DNA of 64,000 nt from Sphingomonadales bacterium (lineage in GTDB: Bacteria > Pseudomonadota > Alphaproteobacteria > SMXS01): the NCBI GenBank assembly GCA_022844405.1, contig JALHLV010000012.1, positions 62,001 through 126,000 of the forward strand, in the 5' to 3' direction. The notes below the pieces were generated by a model that ran no database searches, was not told where the DNA came from, and saw only the letters and a list, made by a program, of their open reading frames with translations. This document shows positions 27,518 to 36,040 of this stretch, piece by piece. Each line of letters starts with the position of its first letter. The stretch's first letter is position 1. The translations under genes were made by a program, and so were the position numbers.

Positions 27518-29572
27518 CTAGTCGTCGTCGTCCTTCGGCTTGAAGGCAGCGATCACCTTGGCCTGGATGTCGGGCGGGGTCGGCTCGTCATGGCTGTATT
27601 CCATGACATAGGTGCCGACGCCGGCCGTCATCGACTTGAGCTGGCTGGCGTAGTTCATGACTTCCGACAACGGCACCTCGGCGTGCATGGTGGCCATGCC
27701 GCCAGGCAGTGTGTCGGTGCCGAGGATGCGGCCGCGCTTGCCCGACAGGTCCGACGAGATATCGCCGATCATCGACGAGGCGATGGTCACCTCGAGCTTC
27801 ACGAAGGGTTCGAGCAGCACGGGACGCGCCTTCTTCACGCCGTCGATGAAGGCCTTGCGGCCCGCGGTCGTGAAGGCGATCTCCTTGGAATCGACGGCGT
27901 GGTACTTGCCGTCATAGACGCTGACCTTGATGTCCTGCATGGGATAGCCGGCGACGGCGCCGCCCTGCATCACCTGGCGCACGCCCTTCTCGATGGCCGG
28001 CAGGAAATTGCGCGGAATGGAGCCGCCGAAGGTGTCGTCGACGAACAACAGGCCGTCGACCGCGCCGTCCTCGCCGTTGAGCGGCGACACGCGCATATAG
28101 ACCTCGCCGAACTGGCCGGCGCCGCCGGTCTGCTTCTTGTGGCGGTGATGGCCCTCGGCCAGCGCCGTAATGGTTTCCTTGTACGGCACACGCGGCGGCC
28201 TGGTGCGGATGTCGAGGCCGTAGCGGTCCTTGAGCAGCCTCAGCTTGGCGCGCAGGTGCAGGTCGCCCAGGCCGCGCAGCACCGTCTCGCCCGTCGACTG
28301 GACCCGCTCGATCTCGACGGTCGGGTCCTCGGCGACGATCTTGGCCAAGGCGTCGTGCAGCTTGCCCTCGGCGCCGGTCGCCGTCACCTCGATGGCCAGG
28401 CCGTACATGGGCCGGGGCAGCGGCCACGGGCGGATATGCAGGTCGTCGGCCACGCCGTCCGAATGGATCACCGAATTGAAGTTGATCTCGTCGATCTTGG
28501 CGACGGCGCCGATGTCGCCGGCGACGATCTGGTCGGTTTCCGAGTGCTGCTTGCCCTGCAGCTTGAAGACATGGCCGATCCGGATGCCCTTGCGCGCGTC
28601 GCCGACACGGGGCTGGAAATCATGGCCCACATGGCCCTGATGGACCTTGAATACGGCCATCTTGCCGACGAAAGGGTCGTGCGACACCTTGAACACGTGG
28701 GCGATCAGCGGCTTCTTCGAATCCGGCACGCCCCGCAGGCGCTTGACCTCGCCGCCGTCGGAGTATTCGAAGCTGCGCGGATTGCCCTCCAGCGGGCTGG
28801 GGCAGAGATGGGCGAAGATGTCCTTCAGCTTGCGGATGCCGACATTGTCGCGGGCGCAGGTAAAGCAGATCGGCACCAGATGGGCCTCGCGCAGCGCCTT
28901 CTCGAACGGGTCGTGGAGCTGCCCGGGCGTCACCTCGCCCTCCTCCAGGTAGATGGCCATGAGGTCTTCGTCGACCTCGACCACCTGGTCGATGATCGCG
29001 GAATGGAAGCCGGCGACGTCGCCGAGGTCGCTGTCGCCGGTGGCGTTGGCGAAGCAGTCGATGACGGCGGTGCCGTTGCCCGCCGGCAGGTTGAGCGGCT
29101 GGCAGACCGCGCCGAAGGCGTCCTGCACCTCGGCCAGGGTCCGGGCGACATGCTCGATATGGTCGATCTTGTTGATGACGATCATGCGCGGCAGGTTGCG
29201 CTCGGCGGCGATCTTCATGATCCGCCGGGCGACCGGATCGACGCCGGCCGCCGCGTCGATCACGACGCACACCGTCTCGACGGCGGGCAGGACGCTGATC
29301 GCCTTGCCGATGAAGTCGGGGCTGCCGGGCGTGTCGATGACGTTGACGTGGCGGCCATCATGGTCGAAATGGACCAGGGCGCTGTCGAGACTGTGCCCGA
29401 ACTCCCTGGACAGGTCGTCGAAGTCGCAGACCGTGTTCCTGTCCTGCACGCGGCCCGCGCGTCCGATGACGCCGGCATTGAACAGCATCTGTTCGATGAG
29501 GGTGGTCTTCCCCGCCGCGGCGGGGCCGGTTACGGCGATGTTGCGGATGTCGGCGGTGGTGTACCCGGGCAT
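27518..29572 (-). CDS. elongation factor G-like GTPase (EF-G paralogue)
   Basis: This 684-residue translational GTPase has G1 VTGPAAAGKTTLIE near residue 14, switch II VNVIDTPGSPDF near 77 and NKID near 133, then domain II and the C-terminal EF-G domains IV and V (for example YKETITALAEGHHRHKKQTGG and the final beta-alpha-beta fold). Its P-loop is GPAAAGKT, and the 'FHRHKKQTGGAGQFGEV' region and EF-G-like C-terminus match the fusA2 group rather than the housekeeping factor. It ends with an acidic DDDD tail. Such paralogues are thought to help in ribosome recycling or recovery; the exact role is unknown. It is transcribed leftward, convergent with the response regulator. Confidence 0.88.
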   Translation of the reverse strand: MPGYTTADIRNIAVTGPAAAGKTTLIEQMLFNAGVIGRAGRVQDRNTVCDFDDLSREFGHSLDSALVHFDHDGRHVNVIDTPGSPDFIGKAISVLPAVETVCVVIDAAAGVDPVARRIMKIAAERNLPRMIVINKIDHIEHVARTLAEVQDAFGAVCQPLNLPAGNGTAVIDCFANATGDSDLGDVAGFHSAIIDQVVEVDEDLMAIYLEEGEVTPGQLHDPFEKALREAHLVPICFTCARDNVGIRKLKDIFAHLCPSPLEGNPRSFEYSDGGEVKRLRGVPDSKKPLIAHVFKVSHDPFVGKMAVFKVHQGHVGHDFQPRVGDARKGIRIGHVFKLQGKQHSETDQIVAGDIGAVAKIDEINFNSVIHSDGVADDLHIRPWPLPRPMYGLAIEVTATGAEGKLHDALAKIVAEDPTVEIERVQSTGETVLRGLGDLHLRAKLRLLKDRYGLDIRTRPPRVPYKETITALAEGHHRHKKQTGGAGQFGEVYMRVSPLNGEDGAVDGLLFVDDTFGGSIPRNFLPAIEKGVRQVMQGGAVAGYPMQDIKVSVYDGKYHAVDSKEIAFTTAGRKAFIDGVKKARPVLLEPFVKLEVTIASSMIGDISSDLSGKRGRILGTDTLPGGMATMHAEVPLSEVMNYASQLKSMTAGVGTYVMEYSHDEPTPPDIQAKVIAAFKPKDDDD

Positions 29573-29718
29573 GGCGAAACTCCCGCGAAGGAGGAACGAC
29601 GTCGCGGACTTCGCCGCGGATCAGGTCAACTCAAGCTCCCGGTCATTATACGCGCTGATGGGCGTCTCGGCGATTCCTTAGGACCGCTCATTCCAATCCA
29701 TGCATCTACAACAATGCT

Positions 29719-29744
29719 GCATCGCAAAATGGATATTGCGATGC
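29719..29744. promoter_or_regulatory. perfect 8-bp inverted repeat with possible sigma-54-like GG-N10-GC
   Basis: GCATCGCA (29719-29726) and TGCGATGC (29737-29744) are exact complements. The 3' part also reads TGGATATTGCGATGC, which keeps the GG and GC doublets of sigma-54 promoters at the right spacing but lacks the CAC core. It lies upstream of the porin gene leader, in the 353-base gap between the EF-G-like and porin genes. It may be an operator or a weak promoter. Confidence 0.3.
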
Positions 29745-29806
29745 GGGAGCGATGTGACGTGATGATGACATTGTCTAGCTCGCCGCTGAGCTAATCCCGA
29801 CAGGAA

Positions 29807-29869
29807 GCGCGATGACGCGCCCCGGCAACGCTGCCGAAATCCACCGACGGTGGATCGAGGCGGCCTTTT
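29807..29869 (+). promoter_or_regulatory. candidate NasT antitermination leader of the porin gene
   Basis: Hairpin 1 is GCGC around the six-base loop GATGAC (29807-29820). Hairpin 2 is CGGC around AACGCT (29823-29836), with A1 and G4 as ANTAR proteins require. The GCCG arm of hairpin 2 can instead pair with CGGC at 29861-29864, enclosing ATCCACCG-A-CGGTGGAT and followed by TTTT, a terminator. The two folds exclude each other. Loop 1 has G, not A, at position 1. Confidence 0.5.
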
Positions 29870-29925
29870 CCGTGCGCCCAAAACATCCCGGCGCACCCGT
29901 AAAAAAACAATCAAAAGGGTGGAAC

Positions 29926-31149
29926 ATGATCAAGCAGAACAGGTTCGGACGGCACATCGCAGCGGCGGCGCTGGCCGTCACCGCGGCAGGTGCCGCGACG
30001 GCGGCACAAGCCGGCGAGTTCGGTGTCGCCATTGCCCAGACGAAACCTATCCTCGATGTCCGTGTCCGCTACGAGAACGTCGACCAGACCAATTTCCTCG
30101 AGAACGCCGATGCGCTGACCCTGCGCGTTCGTGCCGGCTTCGAGACCGGCAAGGCCTGGAACACCGCGTTCCTGGCGGAGTTCGACTGGATCGAGAGCAT
30201 CGTCGGCGACTACAACAGCACGACCAACGGCAAGACCAGTTTTCCCGTCGTCGCCGACCCGCAGGATGTGGAGCTGAACCGGCTGCAACTGACCAACACC
30301 AGCCTGCCGCAGACCACCATCACGCTGGGCCGCCAGCGCATCAACCTGGATGACCAGCGGTTTGTCGGCAATGTGGGCTGGCGCCAGAACGAACAGACGT
30401 TCGACGCCGTTCGCATTGTCAACAAGTCGGTTCCCAAGCTGACCGTCGACCTGACCTATCTCATTCAGGCAAACAGGATTTTCGGCCCGGATTCGGCGCA
30501 GGGACGGTGGAGCGGCGACAACTTCCTGGCCAATGCCGGCTACGATCTGGGCTTCGGCACGCTGTCGGTGTTCGGCTATTGGCTGAACTTCAAGGAATCG
30601 CCCGGCAACTCGTCGCAGACCTTCGGCGCGCGGTTCGCCGGCAAGAAGGTTTTCTCCGGCATCACCTTCAACTACGCCGCGTCGGTCGCGACCCAGAGCG
30701 ACTGGAAGAACAACCCGGTCGACTACAGCGTCATGTACTACCTGGGCGAAGGCAGCGCCACCTGGAAGGGCGTGATGGCGGGCGGCGGCTGGGAGTCGCT
30801 GGGCGGCGACGGCGTGAAGGGTTTCTCGACCCCGCTCGCCACCCTGCACAAGTTCCAGGGCTGGGCCGACCTGTTCCTGAACACGCCCGCCAACGGCATC
30901 ACCGACACCTATGCCAAGGCGGGATACACGATCAAGAACGTCGGGCCGTTCAGCAGCATCAGCCTGCTGAGCTTCTATCACTGGTTCGACTCGGAGAACG
31001 GCGGCGCCGCGCTGGGCCAGGAATTCGACATCTCGCTGACCGCGGCCTGGGAGAAGTTCGAGTTCACGGTCAAATACGCCGACTACGACCGCGACACGTT
31101 CGGCGTGGACACGCAAAAGATCTGGTTCCAGGTCGACTACAAGCTGTAG
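29926..31149 (+). CDS. outer-membrane porin of the nitrate locus
   Basis: This 407-residue protein has a Sec signal peptide (HIAAAALAVTAAGAATAAQA, cleavage near residue 29) and then alternating beta strands with aromatic girdle residues, ending VDTQKIWFQVDYKL, typical of outer-membrane barrels. The overall pattern (LDVRVRYENVDQTNFLENADALTLRVRAGFETG) resembles the alginate export/OprB-like barrels often annotated as hypothetical. It lies 67 bases before nasT in the same direction. A nitrate uptake porin is a reasonable idea from context, supported by a leader that resembles NasT targets, but the substrate is not shown by sequence. Start is ATG 29926 with a weak GGTGGAAC site; the longer open frame crosses the leader. 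Confidence 0.8.
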   Translation: MIKQNRFGRHIAAAALAVTAAGAATAAQAGEFGVAIAQTKPILDVRVRYENVDQTNFLENADALTLRVRAGFETGKAWNTAFLAEFDWIESIVGDYNSTTNGKTSFPVVADPQDVELNRLQLTNTSLPQTTITLGRQRINLDDQRFVGNVGWRQNEQTFDAVRIVNKSVPKLTVDLTYLIQANRIFGPDSAQGRWSGDNFLANAGYDLGFGTLSVFGYWLNFKESPGNSSQTFGARFAGKKVFSGITFNYAASVATQSDWKNNPVDYSVMYYLGEGSATWKGVMAGGGWESLGGDGVKGFSTPLATLHKFQGWADLFLNTPANGITDTYAKAGYTIKNVGPFSSISLLSFYHWFDSENGGAALGQEFDISLTAAWEKFEFTVKYADYDRDTFGVDTQKIWFQVDYKL

Positions 31150-31216
31150 GGCAGAGCGGGAGTATGGCTTGCGCCCTGCTCCCGTCCTCTCTACTATTGC
31201 TGCGGTGCAACATAAC

Positions 31217-31831
31217 ATGTCCAGTCCTTGCGGCGGCTCGGTGAACGATACCAAGCTCAACATCGTCGTGATCGACGAGAACCCGGTACGGGCCGCCATC
31301 CTCGAGGACGGCCTGCGGGAAGCCGGCTACACCAGGGTCACGCTGATCGGCGAGATGACCAACCTGTTGCGGCGGCTCACCGAGATCGACCCCGAAGTGA
31401 TCCTGATCGACCTGGAAAACCCCAGCCGCGACGTGCTGGAGCAGATGTTCCAGGTGTCGCGGATCGTGCGCCGGCCGGTCGCCATGTTCGTCGACCAGTC
31501 GGACAGCGCCATGATCCAGGCCGCGGTCGACGCCGGCGTCAGCGCCTACATCGTCGGCGGGCTGCAGAAGGACCGGGTCAGGCCGATCCTGGACATGACG
31601 ATCAGCCGCTTCCACGCCTTCGCGCGGCTGCAGGACCAGTTGGAGGAGGCCCGCAGCAAGCTGGCCGACCGCAAGGTGATCGAACGCGCCAAGGGCATCC
31701 TGATGAAGCAGCGCGGCATGGCGGAGGAAGACGCCTACAAGCTGCTGCGCGAGACCGCCATGGCACAGAAGAAGAAGCTGTCCGACATCGCCGAGGGCGT
31801 GGTGATGGCGGCCAAGCTGCTGGGCAATTGA
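31217..31831 (+). CDS. nasT: NasT-type ANTAR antitermination regulator
   Basis: This protein of about 204 residues has a receiver-like N-terminal domain (LNIVVIDENPVRAAIL and EVILIDLENPSRDVLE, keeping the Asp) and a C-terminal ANTAR domain, ERAKGILMKQRGMAEEDAYK to LLRETAMAQKKKLSDIAEGV. ANTAR domains bind paired hairpins in nascent RNA and prevent terminator formation. NasT is held by the nitrate sensor NasS and freed when NasS binds nitrate or nitrite. The nasS gene follows by ten bases. Hairpins fitting the ANTAR target lie before nrtA and, less perfectly, before the porin gene. GTG at 31241 is an alternative start. Confidence 0.93.
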   Translation: MSSPCGGSVNDTKLNIVVIDENPVRAAILEDGLREAGYTRVTLIGEMTNLLRRLTEIDPEVILIDLENPSRDVLEQMFQVSRIVRRPVAMFVDQSDSAMIQAAVDAGVSAYIVGGLQKDRVRPILDMTISRFHAFARLQDQLEEARSKLADRKVIERAKGILMKQRGMAEEDAYKLLRETAMAQKKKLSDIAEGVVMAAKLLGN

Positions 31832-31841
31832 GGGGCTGGCC

Positions 31842-33137
31842 ATGAAGGAAAGCAGTATCGGCGCGTGGGATTCGGTCGCGCCGACCGACCAGGGCGAACC
31901 GGAGCGGCCGCTCCGCACCGTGCGCATCGGTTTCATTCCGCTGGTGGACTGCGCGACGCTGGTCGTGGCCGCGGAAAAGGGATTCGGCCGGCGCGAGGGC
32001 CTGGCACTGCACCTGGTGAAGGAAACGTCGTGGGCGAACATCCGCGACCGCGTCAACCTGGGTCATTTCGACTGCGCCCACATGCTGGCCGGCATGCCGA
32101 TCGCCAGCAGCATGGGCATCGGTCACGTCAAGGTGCCGACGGTCGCGCCGTTCCTGCTGGGCCTGAACGGCAACGCGGTGACCGTCTCGCTGCCGCTGTA
32201 CGAGCAGATTCGCGGCACCGGCGTCGACGGTGACGATCCGGCGAGCCTGGGCCGGGCGCTGAAGCTGGTGGTCGATCAGCGCCGGAACACCGGGCTGGAC
32301 CCGCTGACCTTCGCCATGGTGTTCCCGTTCTCGTGTCACAACTACGAACTGCGCTACTGGATGGCGGCCGCCGGGATCGATCCGGACCGCGACATCCGGC
32401 TTGTCGTGATTCCGCCGCCGCTGATGGTGGACAGCCTCGCTGCCGGCCACATCGACGGCTTCTGCGTCGGCGAACCGTGGAACAGTCTCGCCGTCGACGC
32501 GGGCATCGGCCGCATCCTGCTGACCAAGTCGGCGCTGTGGCACATGGGCGTCGAGAAGGTTCTCGGCGTCCGCGCCGACTGGGCGGCGGACAACCGTCCG
32601 GTGCTGGAGGCGCTGATTCGCGCCTTGTACCGGGCCGCGCAGTGGGCGGACGACCCGGCCAATCGCGACGAGCTGGCCGATATGCTGGCACAATCGGCCT
32701 ATCTGGGCATTCCCAGCCGGATCATCCGGCGCTCGCTGTCCGGGGACATCCTGGTGCAGGCCGGCGAACCGCCGGTCCACATCGACGACTTCATCGTATT
32801 CAACCGGCAGGCGGCCAATTTCCCCTGGGTGTCGCAGGCGGTGTGGATCTATACCCAGATGGTGCGCTGGGGCCAGTCCGAGGCCTCGGCCGAGGCCGAG
32901 ACCGCGGCGCGCCGCTGCTTCCGGCCCGATATCTACCGCTCGGCGCTGCGCAACTCGGACATGGCGGTGTCGCTCCCCAGCATGAACGCCAAGCTGGAAG
33001 GCGCGCTGTCGGGCGAAATCCCGGTCGGCTCGGTCGACGGCAGGCTGACGCTGGGCCCGGACCGCTTCTTCGACGACGGCGTGTTCGACCCGGACGATCC
33101 GGAGGGCTATCTGCGCCGGTTTGCGATCCGCACATGA
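31842..33137 (+). CDS. nasS: NasS-type cytoplasmic nitrate sensor
   Basis: This 431-residue protein belongs to the NrtA/CmpA nitrate-binding family: RTVRIGFIPLVDCATLVVAAEKGF near residue 25, HFDCAHMLAGMPIASSMGIG near 75, [21 protein letters not shown] near 167 and CVGEPWN near 209. Unlike transport binding proteins it has no signal peptide, so it stays in the cytoplasm. By family knowledge NasS binds nitrate or nitrite and releases NasT. It follows nasT by ten bases. It shares extended motifs with NrtA (33504), which has a signal peptide, consistent with duplication of one for sensing and the other for uptake. Confidence 0.93.
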   Translation: MKESSIGAWDSVAPTDQGEPERPLRTVRIGFIPLVDCATLVVAAEKGFGRREGLALHLVKETSWANIRDRVNLGHFDCAHMLAGMPIASSMGIGHVKVPTVAPFLLGLNGNAVTVSLPLYEQIRGTGVDGDDPASLGRALKLVVDQRRNTGLDPLTFAMVFPFSCHNYELRYWMAAAGIDPDRDIRLVVIPPPLMVDSLAAGHIDGFCVGEPWNSLAVDAGIGRILLTKSALWHMGVEKVLGVRADWAADNRPVLEALIRALYRAAQWADDPANRDELADMLAQSAYLGIPSRIIRRSLSGDILVQAGEPPVHIDDFIVFNRQAANFPWVSQAVWIYTQMVRWGQSEASAEAETAARRCFRPDIYRSALRNSDMAVSLPSMNAKLEGALSGEIPVGSVDGRLTLGPDRFFDDGVFDPDDPEGYLRRFAIRT

Positions 33138-33295
33138 CGAGCGTGCGCCGGCGCACGATCTCGTATATTGCGCCGCACGCGATTTTTGATTAAACCATAG
33201 GCACGGACTCAGTCGAGTCTAAAAAGTAGGCATAAGTCAGTCTTTCGAGGGTCGCCTGCCCGGCCCAAAGGTCGGAAATCGCCGAACCAGAAAAC

Positions 33296-33310
33296 TGGCA
33301 CGCGGTTTGC
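33296..33310 (+). promoter_or_regulatory. sigma-54 promoter of the nrt-nas operon
   Basis: TGGCACGCGGTTTGC matches the sigma-54 consensus TGGCACGNNNNTTGC at every fixed position, with GG and GC ten bases apart. Initiation about 12 bases after the GC places the mRNA start near 33322, just before the first regulatory hairpin at 33325. I could not identify NtrC sites upstream with confidence. Confidence 0.8.
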
Positions 33311-33324
33311 TTACCAAGAACTGA

Positions 33325-33376
33325 GGCGGCCAAAGACGGCAGCCAGGTTCGAGACATTCGCCCAACGGCGGGCAAT
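33325..33376 (+). promoter_or_regulatory. ANTAR (NasT) target: two six-base-loop hairpins
   Basis: Hairpin 1 (33325-33344) pairs GGC-G-GCC with GGC-A-GCC around the loop AAAGAC. Hairpin 2 (33356-33376) pairs ATT-C-GCCC with GGGC-AAT around AACGGC. Both loops have A at position 1 and G at position 4, the defining features of ANTAR-bound RNA. The hairpins are 11 bases apart, at the very start of the predicted transcript and before an intrinsic terminator. Confidence 0.75.
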
Positions 33377-33385
33377 CACCACAGC

Positions 33386-33439
33386 AACGTCGCTGACCGG
33401 TCCCTCGACAAGGGGACGTCCTGGTCCGCGGCGTTTTTT
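33386..33439 (+). terminator. intrinsic terminator in the nrtA leader
   Basis: A long stem pairs AACG, CGC, GACC and GTCCC with GGGAC, GGTC, GCG and CGTT, with small internal loops, and runs straight into TTTTTT (33434-33439). It stands between the sigma-54 promoter and nrtA, 64 bases before the start codon. Without antitermination, most transcripts should end here. Confidence 0.75.
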
Positions 33440-33503
33440 CTGTCCTGGTCGCCCGGCATCGGTCCGGCCGCAACGAAACGCGAATGAAGGAGTGAAAGGG
33501 TAC

Positions 33504-34901
33504 ATGAGGCACACTTACGAAACTTTTCCGGTCACCACGCTCGCCCGCGCCGCCGTCATGGCCGTGGCGCTCGCGGCCGCGCCGACCGCCCTGGCCAAGC
33601 CGCTGGCGCTCGAGAAGGACGAGTTGACGCTCGGGTTCATCAAACTGACCGACATGGCGCCGCTCGCGGTCGCCTACGAGCTCGGCTACTTCGAGGATGA
33701 AGGCCTCTACGTGAAGCTGGAGCCGCAGGCCAACTGGAAGGTGCTGCTGGACCGCGTGCTGACCGGCGAACTGGACGGCGCCCACATGCTGGCCGGCCAG
33801 CCGATCGGCGCTTCGATCGGCTACGGCACCAAGGGCGACGTGGTCACGGCCTTTTCGATGGACCTCAACGGCAACGGCATCACCGTGTCGAACGACGTCT
33901 GGCAGGCGATGAAGAAGAACGTGCCCATGGGCAAGGACGGCAAGCCGGTCCACCCGATCAAGGCCGATGCGCTGAAGCCGGTGATCAAGCAGTTCGCGGC
34001 CTCCGGCAAGCAGTTCAAGATGGGCGTCGTCTTCCCGGTCTCGACCCACAATTACGAGCTGCGCTACTGGCTGGCGGCCGGCGGCATCAACCCGGGCTAT
34101 TACGCGCCGGGTGACATCAGCGGCCAGATCGGCGCCGAGGCGTTCCTGTCGGTGACGCCGCCGCCGCAGATGCCGGCGACCATGGAGGCCGGCACCATCA
34201 ACGGCTACTGCGTCGGCGAGCCGTGGAACCAGCAGGCGGTGTTCAAGGGCATCGGCGTGCCGGTGATCACCGATTACGAAATCTGGAAGAACAATCCGGA
34301 AAAGGTGTTCGGCGTCACCAAGGGGTGGGCCGACAAGAACCCGAACACCCATCTGGCGGTGGTCAAGGCGCTGATCCGCGCCGCCATCTGGCTGGATGCG
34401 GGCAACAACGCCAACCGCAAGAAGGCGGTCGGATTCCTGGCGCGTCCCGACTATGTCGGGGCCGACGCCGCCGTCATCGCCAACTCGATGACCGGCACCT
34501 TCGAATACGAGAAAGGCGACAAGCGGCCGGTGCCGGACTTCAACGTGTTTTTCCGGTACTTCGCCACCTACCCCTACTACTCGGACGCGATCTGGTACAT
34601 GACGCAGATGCGCCGCTGGGGCCAGATCGCCGAGGCCAAGCCCGATAGCTGGTACACCGACACGGCCAAGAAGGTCTATCGGCCGGACATCTACCTGAAG
34701 GCCGCCAAGCTGCTGGTCGATGAAGGCAAGGCGAAGAAGGAAGACTTCCCCTGGGACACCGACGGCTTCAAGCAGCCGCAGGGCGAGTTCATCGACGGCA
34801 TCGTCTATGACGGCCACAAGCCCAACGAATATCTGGAGAAGTTCGCCATCGGCCTGAAGAGGACCGACAAGGTGGCGAACGGCAAGGTCGTGTCCCAATG
34901 A
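33504..34901 (+). CDS. nrtA: nitrate ABC transporter substrate-binding protein
   Basis: This 465-residue periplasmic nitrate-binding protein has a Sec signal peptide ([19 protein letters not shown], cut near residue 31). The mature part shares with NasS the segments [60 protein letters not shown] and [14 protein letters not shown]. It captures nitrate, or possibly nitrite, for the NrtB permease. The ATG at 33504 follows AAGGAGTGAAAGGG; the GTG at 33492 lies inside that site. Expression should depend on the sigma-54 promoter and the NasT-controlled leader. Its stop overlaps the permease ATG (ATGA). Confidence 0.93.
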   Translation: MRHTYETFPVTTLARAAVMAVALAAAPTALAKPLALEKDELTLGFIKLTDMAPLAVAYELGYFEDEGLYVKLEPQANWKVLLDRVLTGELDGAHMLAGQPIGASIGYGTKGDVVTAFSMDLNGNGITVSNDVWQAMKKNVPMGKDGKPVHPIKADALKPVIKQFAASGKQFKMGVVFPVSTHNYELRYWLAAGGINPGYYAPGDISGQIGAEAFLSVTPPPQMPATMEAGTINGYCVGEPWNQQAVFKGIGVPVITDYEIWKNNPEKVFGVTKGWADKNPNTHLAVVKALIRAAIWLDAGNNANRKKAVGFLARPDYVGADAAVIANSMTGTFEYEKGDKRPVPDFNVFFRYFATYPYYSDAIWYMTQMRRWGQIAEAKPDSWYTDTAKKVYRPDIYLKAAKLLVDEGKAKKEDFPWDTDGFKQPQGEFIDGIVYDGHKPNEYLEKFAIGLKRTDKVANGKVVSQ

Positions 34902-36031
34902 CCGCGGTCACGGGAACTTCGGAGAACCTGATGTCGACTATCGCAACCGCCCATTCCCCCGACCAGCCGGCCGGCGAGCAGCCCGCCGGTGCCGGAAAGC
35001 GCGAGCGGGTGTTCGCCGCGATCAACCGGGCCGACGGCTATCTGAAGGTGCTGGGCGTTGGCTGGCTGACGCCGCTGCTGAAGATGGCCGCGGGCGACTC
35101 ACCCAAGCATCAGGGCAAGGAACTGTGGCAACTCCTCGGCGTGCCACTGCTGGCGATCCTGCTGTTCCTCGCGGCGTGGGGCGCTCTGGCGCCCAAGGTA
35201 CAGACCAGCCTGGGCGCCGTGCCGGGACCGGCGCAGGTCTGGGAGCAGGTCGGCACGCTGTGGCAGGCGCACAAGGACGAGCGCGTCAAGGAGGATGCGT
35301 TCTACGAGCGGCAGGAGACGCGCAACGCGGCACGCCTCGCCGACGATCCGACGGCCGACGTGAAGCTGCGGCCCTATACCGGCAAGCCGACCTATCTGGA
35401 CCAGATCTGGACCAGCCTGCAAACCGTGTTCATGGGCTTCCTGCTGGCGACCGTGATCGCCGTGCCTCTCGGCATCGCCTCGGGCCTGTCGAAGACGGTG
35501 AGCGCCGCGCTCAATCCGATCGTGCAGATCTTCAAGCCGGTGTCGCCGCTGGCCTGGCTGCCGATCGTCACCATGATCGTCAGCGCAGTCTATGTGAGCG
35601 ACGACCCCATGTTTTCCAAGTCGTTCATCAATTCGGCGATCACCGTTACCCTGTGCTCGCTGTGGCCGACGCTGATCAACACGGCTGTGGGCGTGGCGTC
35701 CATCGACAGGGACCTGATCAATGTGGGCCGGGTGCTGCAGCTTTCCTGGCCGAAGACGGTGTTCAAGCTGGTGCTGCCGTCGTCGCTGCCGTTCATCTTC
35801 ACCGGCATGCGGCTGTCGCTGGGCGTGGGCTGGATGGTGCTGATCGCGGCCGAGATGCTGGCGCAGAACCCGGGCCTGGGCAAGTTCGTCTGGGACGAGT
35901 TCCAGAACGGCTCGTCGGCCTCGCTGGCGCGCATCATGGTCGCCGTGCTCACCATCGGCATCATCGGCTTCCTGCTCGACCGGGTCATGCTGGCGCTGCA
36001 GGCGGCGGTCACCTACTCGACCAACCGCTAG
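34898..36031 (+). CDS. nrtB: nitrate ABC transporter permease
   Basis: This 377-residue integral membrane protein belongs to the NrtB/SsuC permease family. It has an unusual hydrophilic N-terminus of about 75 residues, one helix near 77-95 ([21 protein letters not shown]), a periplasmic-side insert with [20 protein letters not shown], and then the core helices. The ATPase-contacting loop is [22 protein letters not shown] with the EAA-like motif near residue 275. It forms the channel for nitrate taken from NrtA and works with the double ATPase encoded next. The start overlaps the nrtA stop; ATG at 34931 is a possible alternative. Confidence 0.92.
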   Translation: MTAVTGTSENLMSTIATAHSPDQPAGEQPAGAGKRERVFAAINRADGYLKVLGVGWLTPLLKMAAGDSPKHQGKELWQLLGVPLLAILLFLAAWGALAPKVQTSLGAVPGPAQVWEQVGTLWQAHKDERVKEDAFYERQETRNAARLADDPTADVKLRPYTGKPTYLDQIWTSLQTVFMGFLLATVIAVPLGIASGLSKTVSAALNPIVQIFKPVSPLAWLPIVTMIVSAVYVSDDPMFSKSFINSAITVTLCSLWPTLINTAVGVASIDRDLINVGRVLQLSWPKTVFKLVLPSSLPFIFTGMRLSLGVGWMVLIAAEMLAQNPGLGKFVWDEFQNGSSASLARIMVAVLTIGIIGFLLDRVMLALQAAVTYSTNR

Positions 36032-36040
36032 GAGGGCGCG

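Noticed and set aside
27590-29794. 734-residue open frame opposite the EF-G-like gene
   Set aside because: It is antisense to a clearly conserved GTPase, is rich in Asp, His, Gly and Ala as expected from the complement of high-GC coding DNA, and has no family pattern.
33141-33180. GTGCGCCGGCGCAC palindrome as an NtrC site upstream of nrtA
   Set aside because: It lacks the five-base spacer and core of NtrC sites, and lies at the end of nasS, so I do not claim it.
33275-33300. CCAG-AAAA-CTGG hairpin as an extra NasT hairpin
   Set aside because: The loop is four bases, not six, and it lies upstream of the predicted transcript start.
33237-34898. 553-residue open frame opposite nrtA
   Set aside because: Antisense to a clear nitrate-binding protein and running through the regulatory leader; no recognisable domain.
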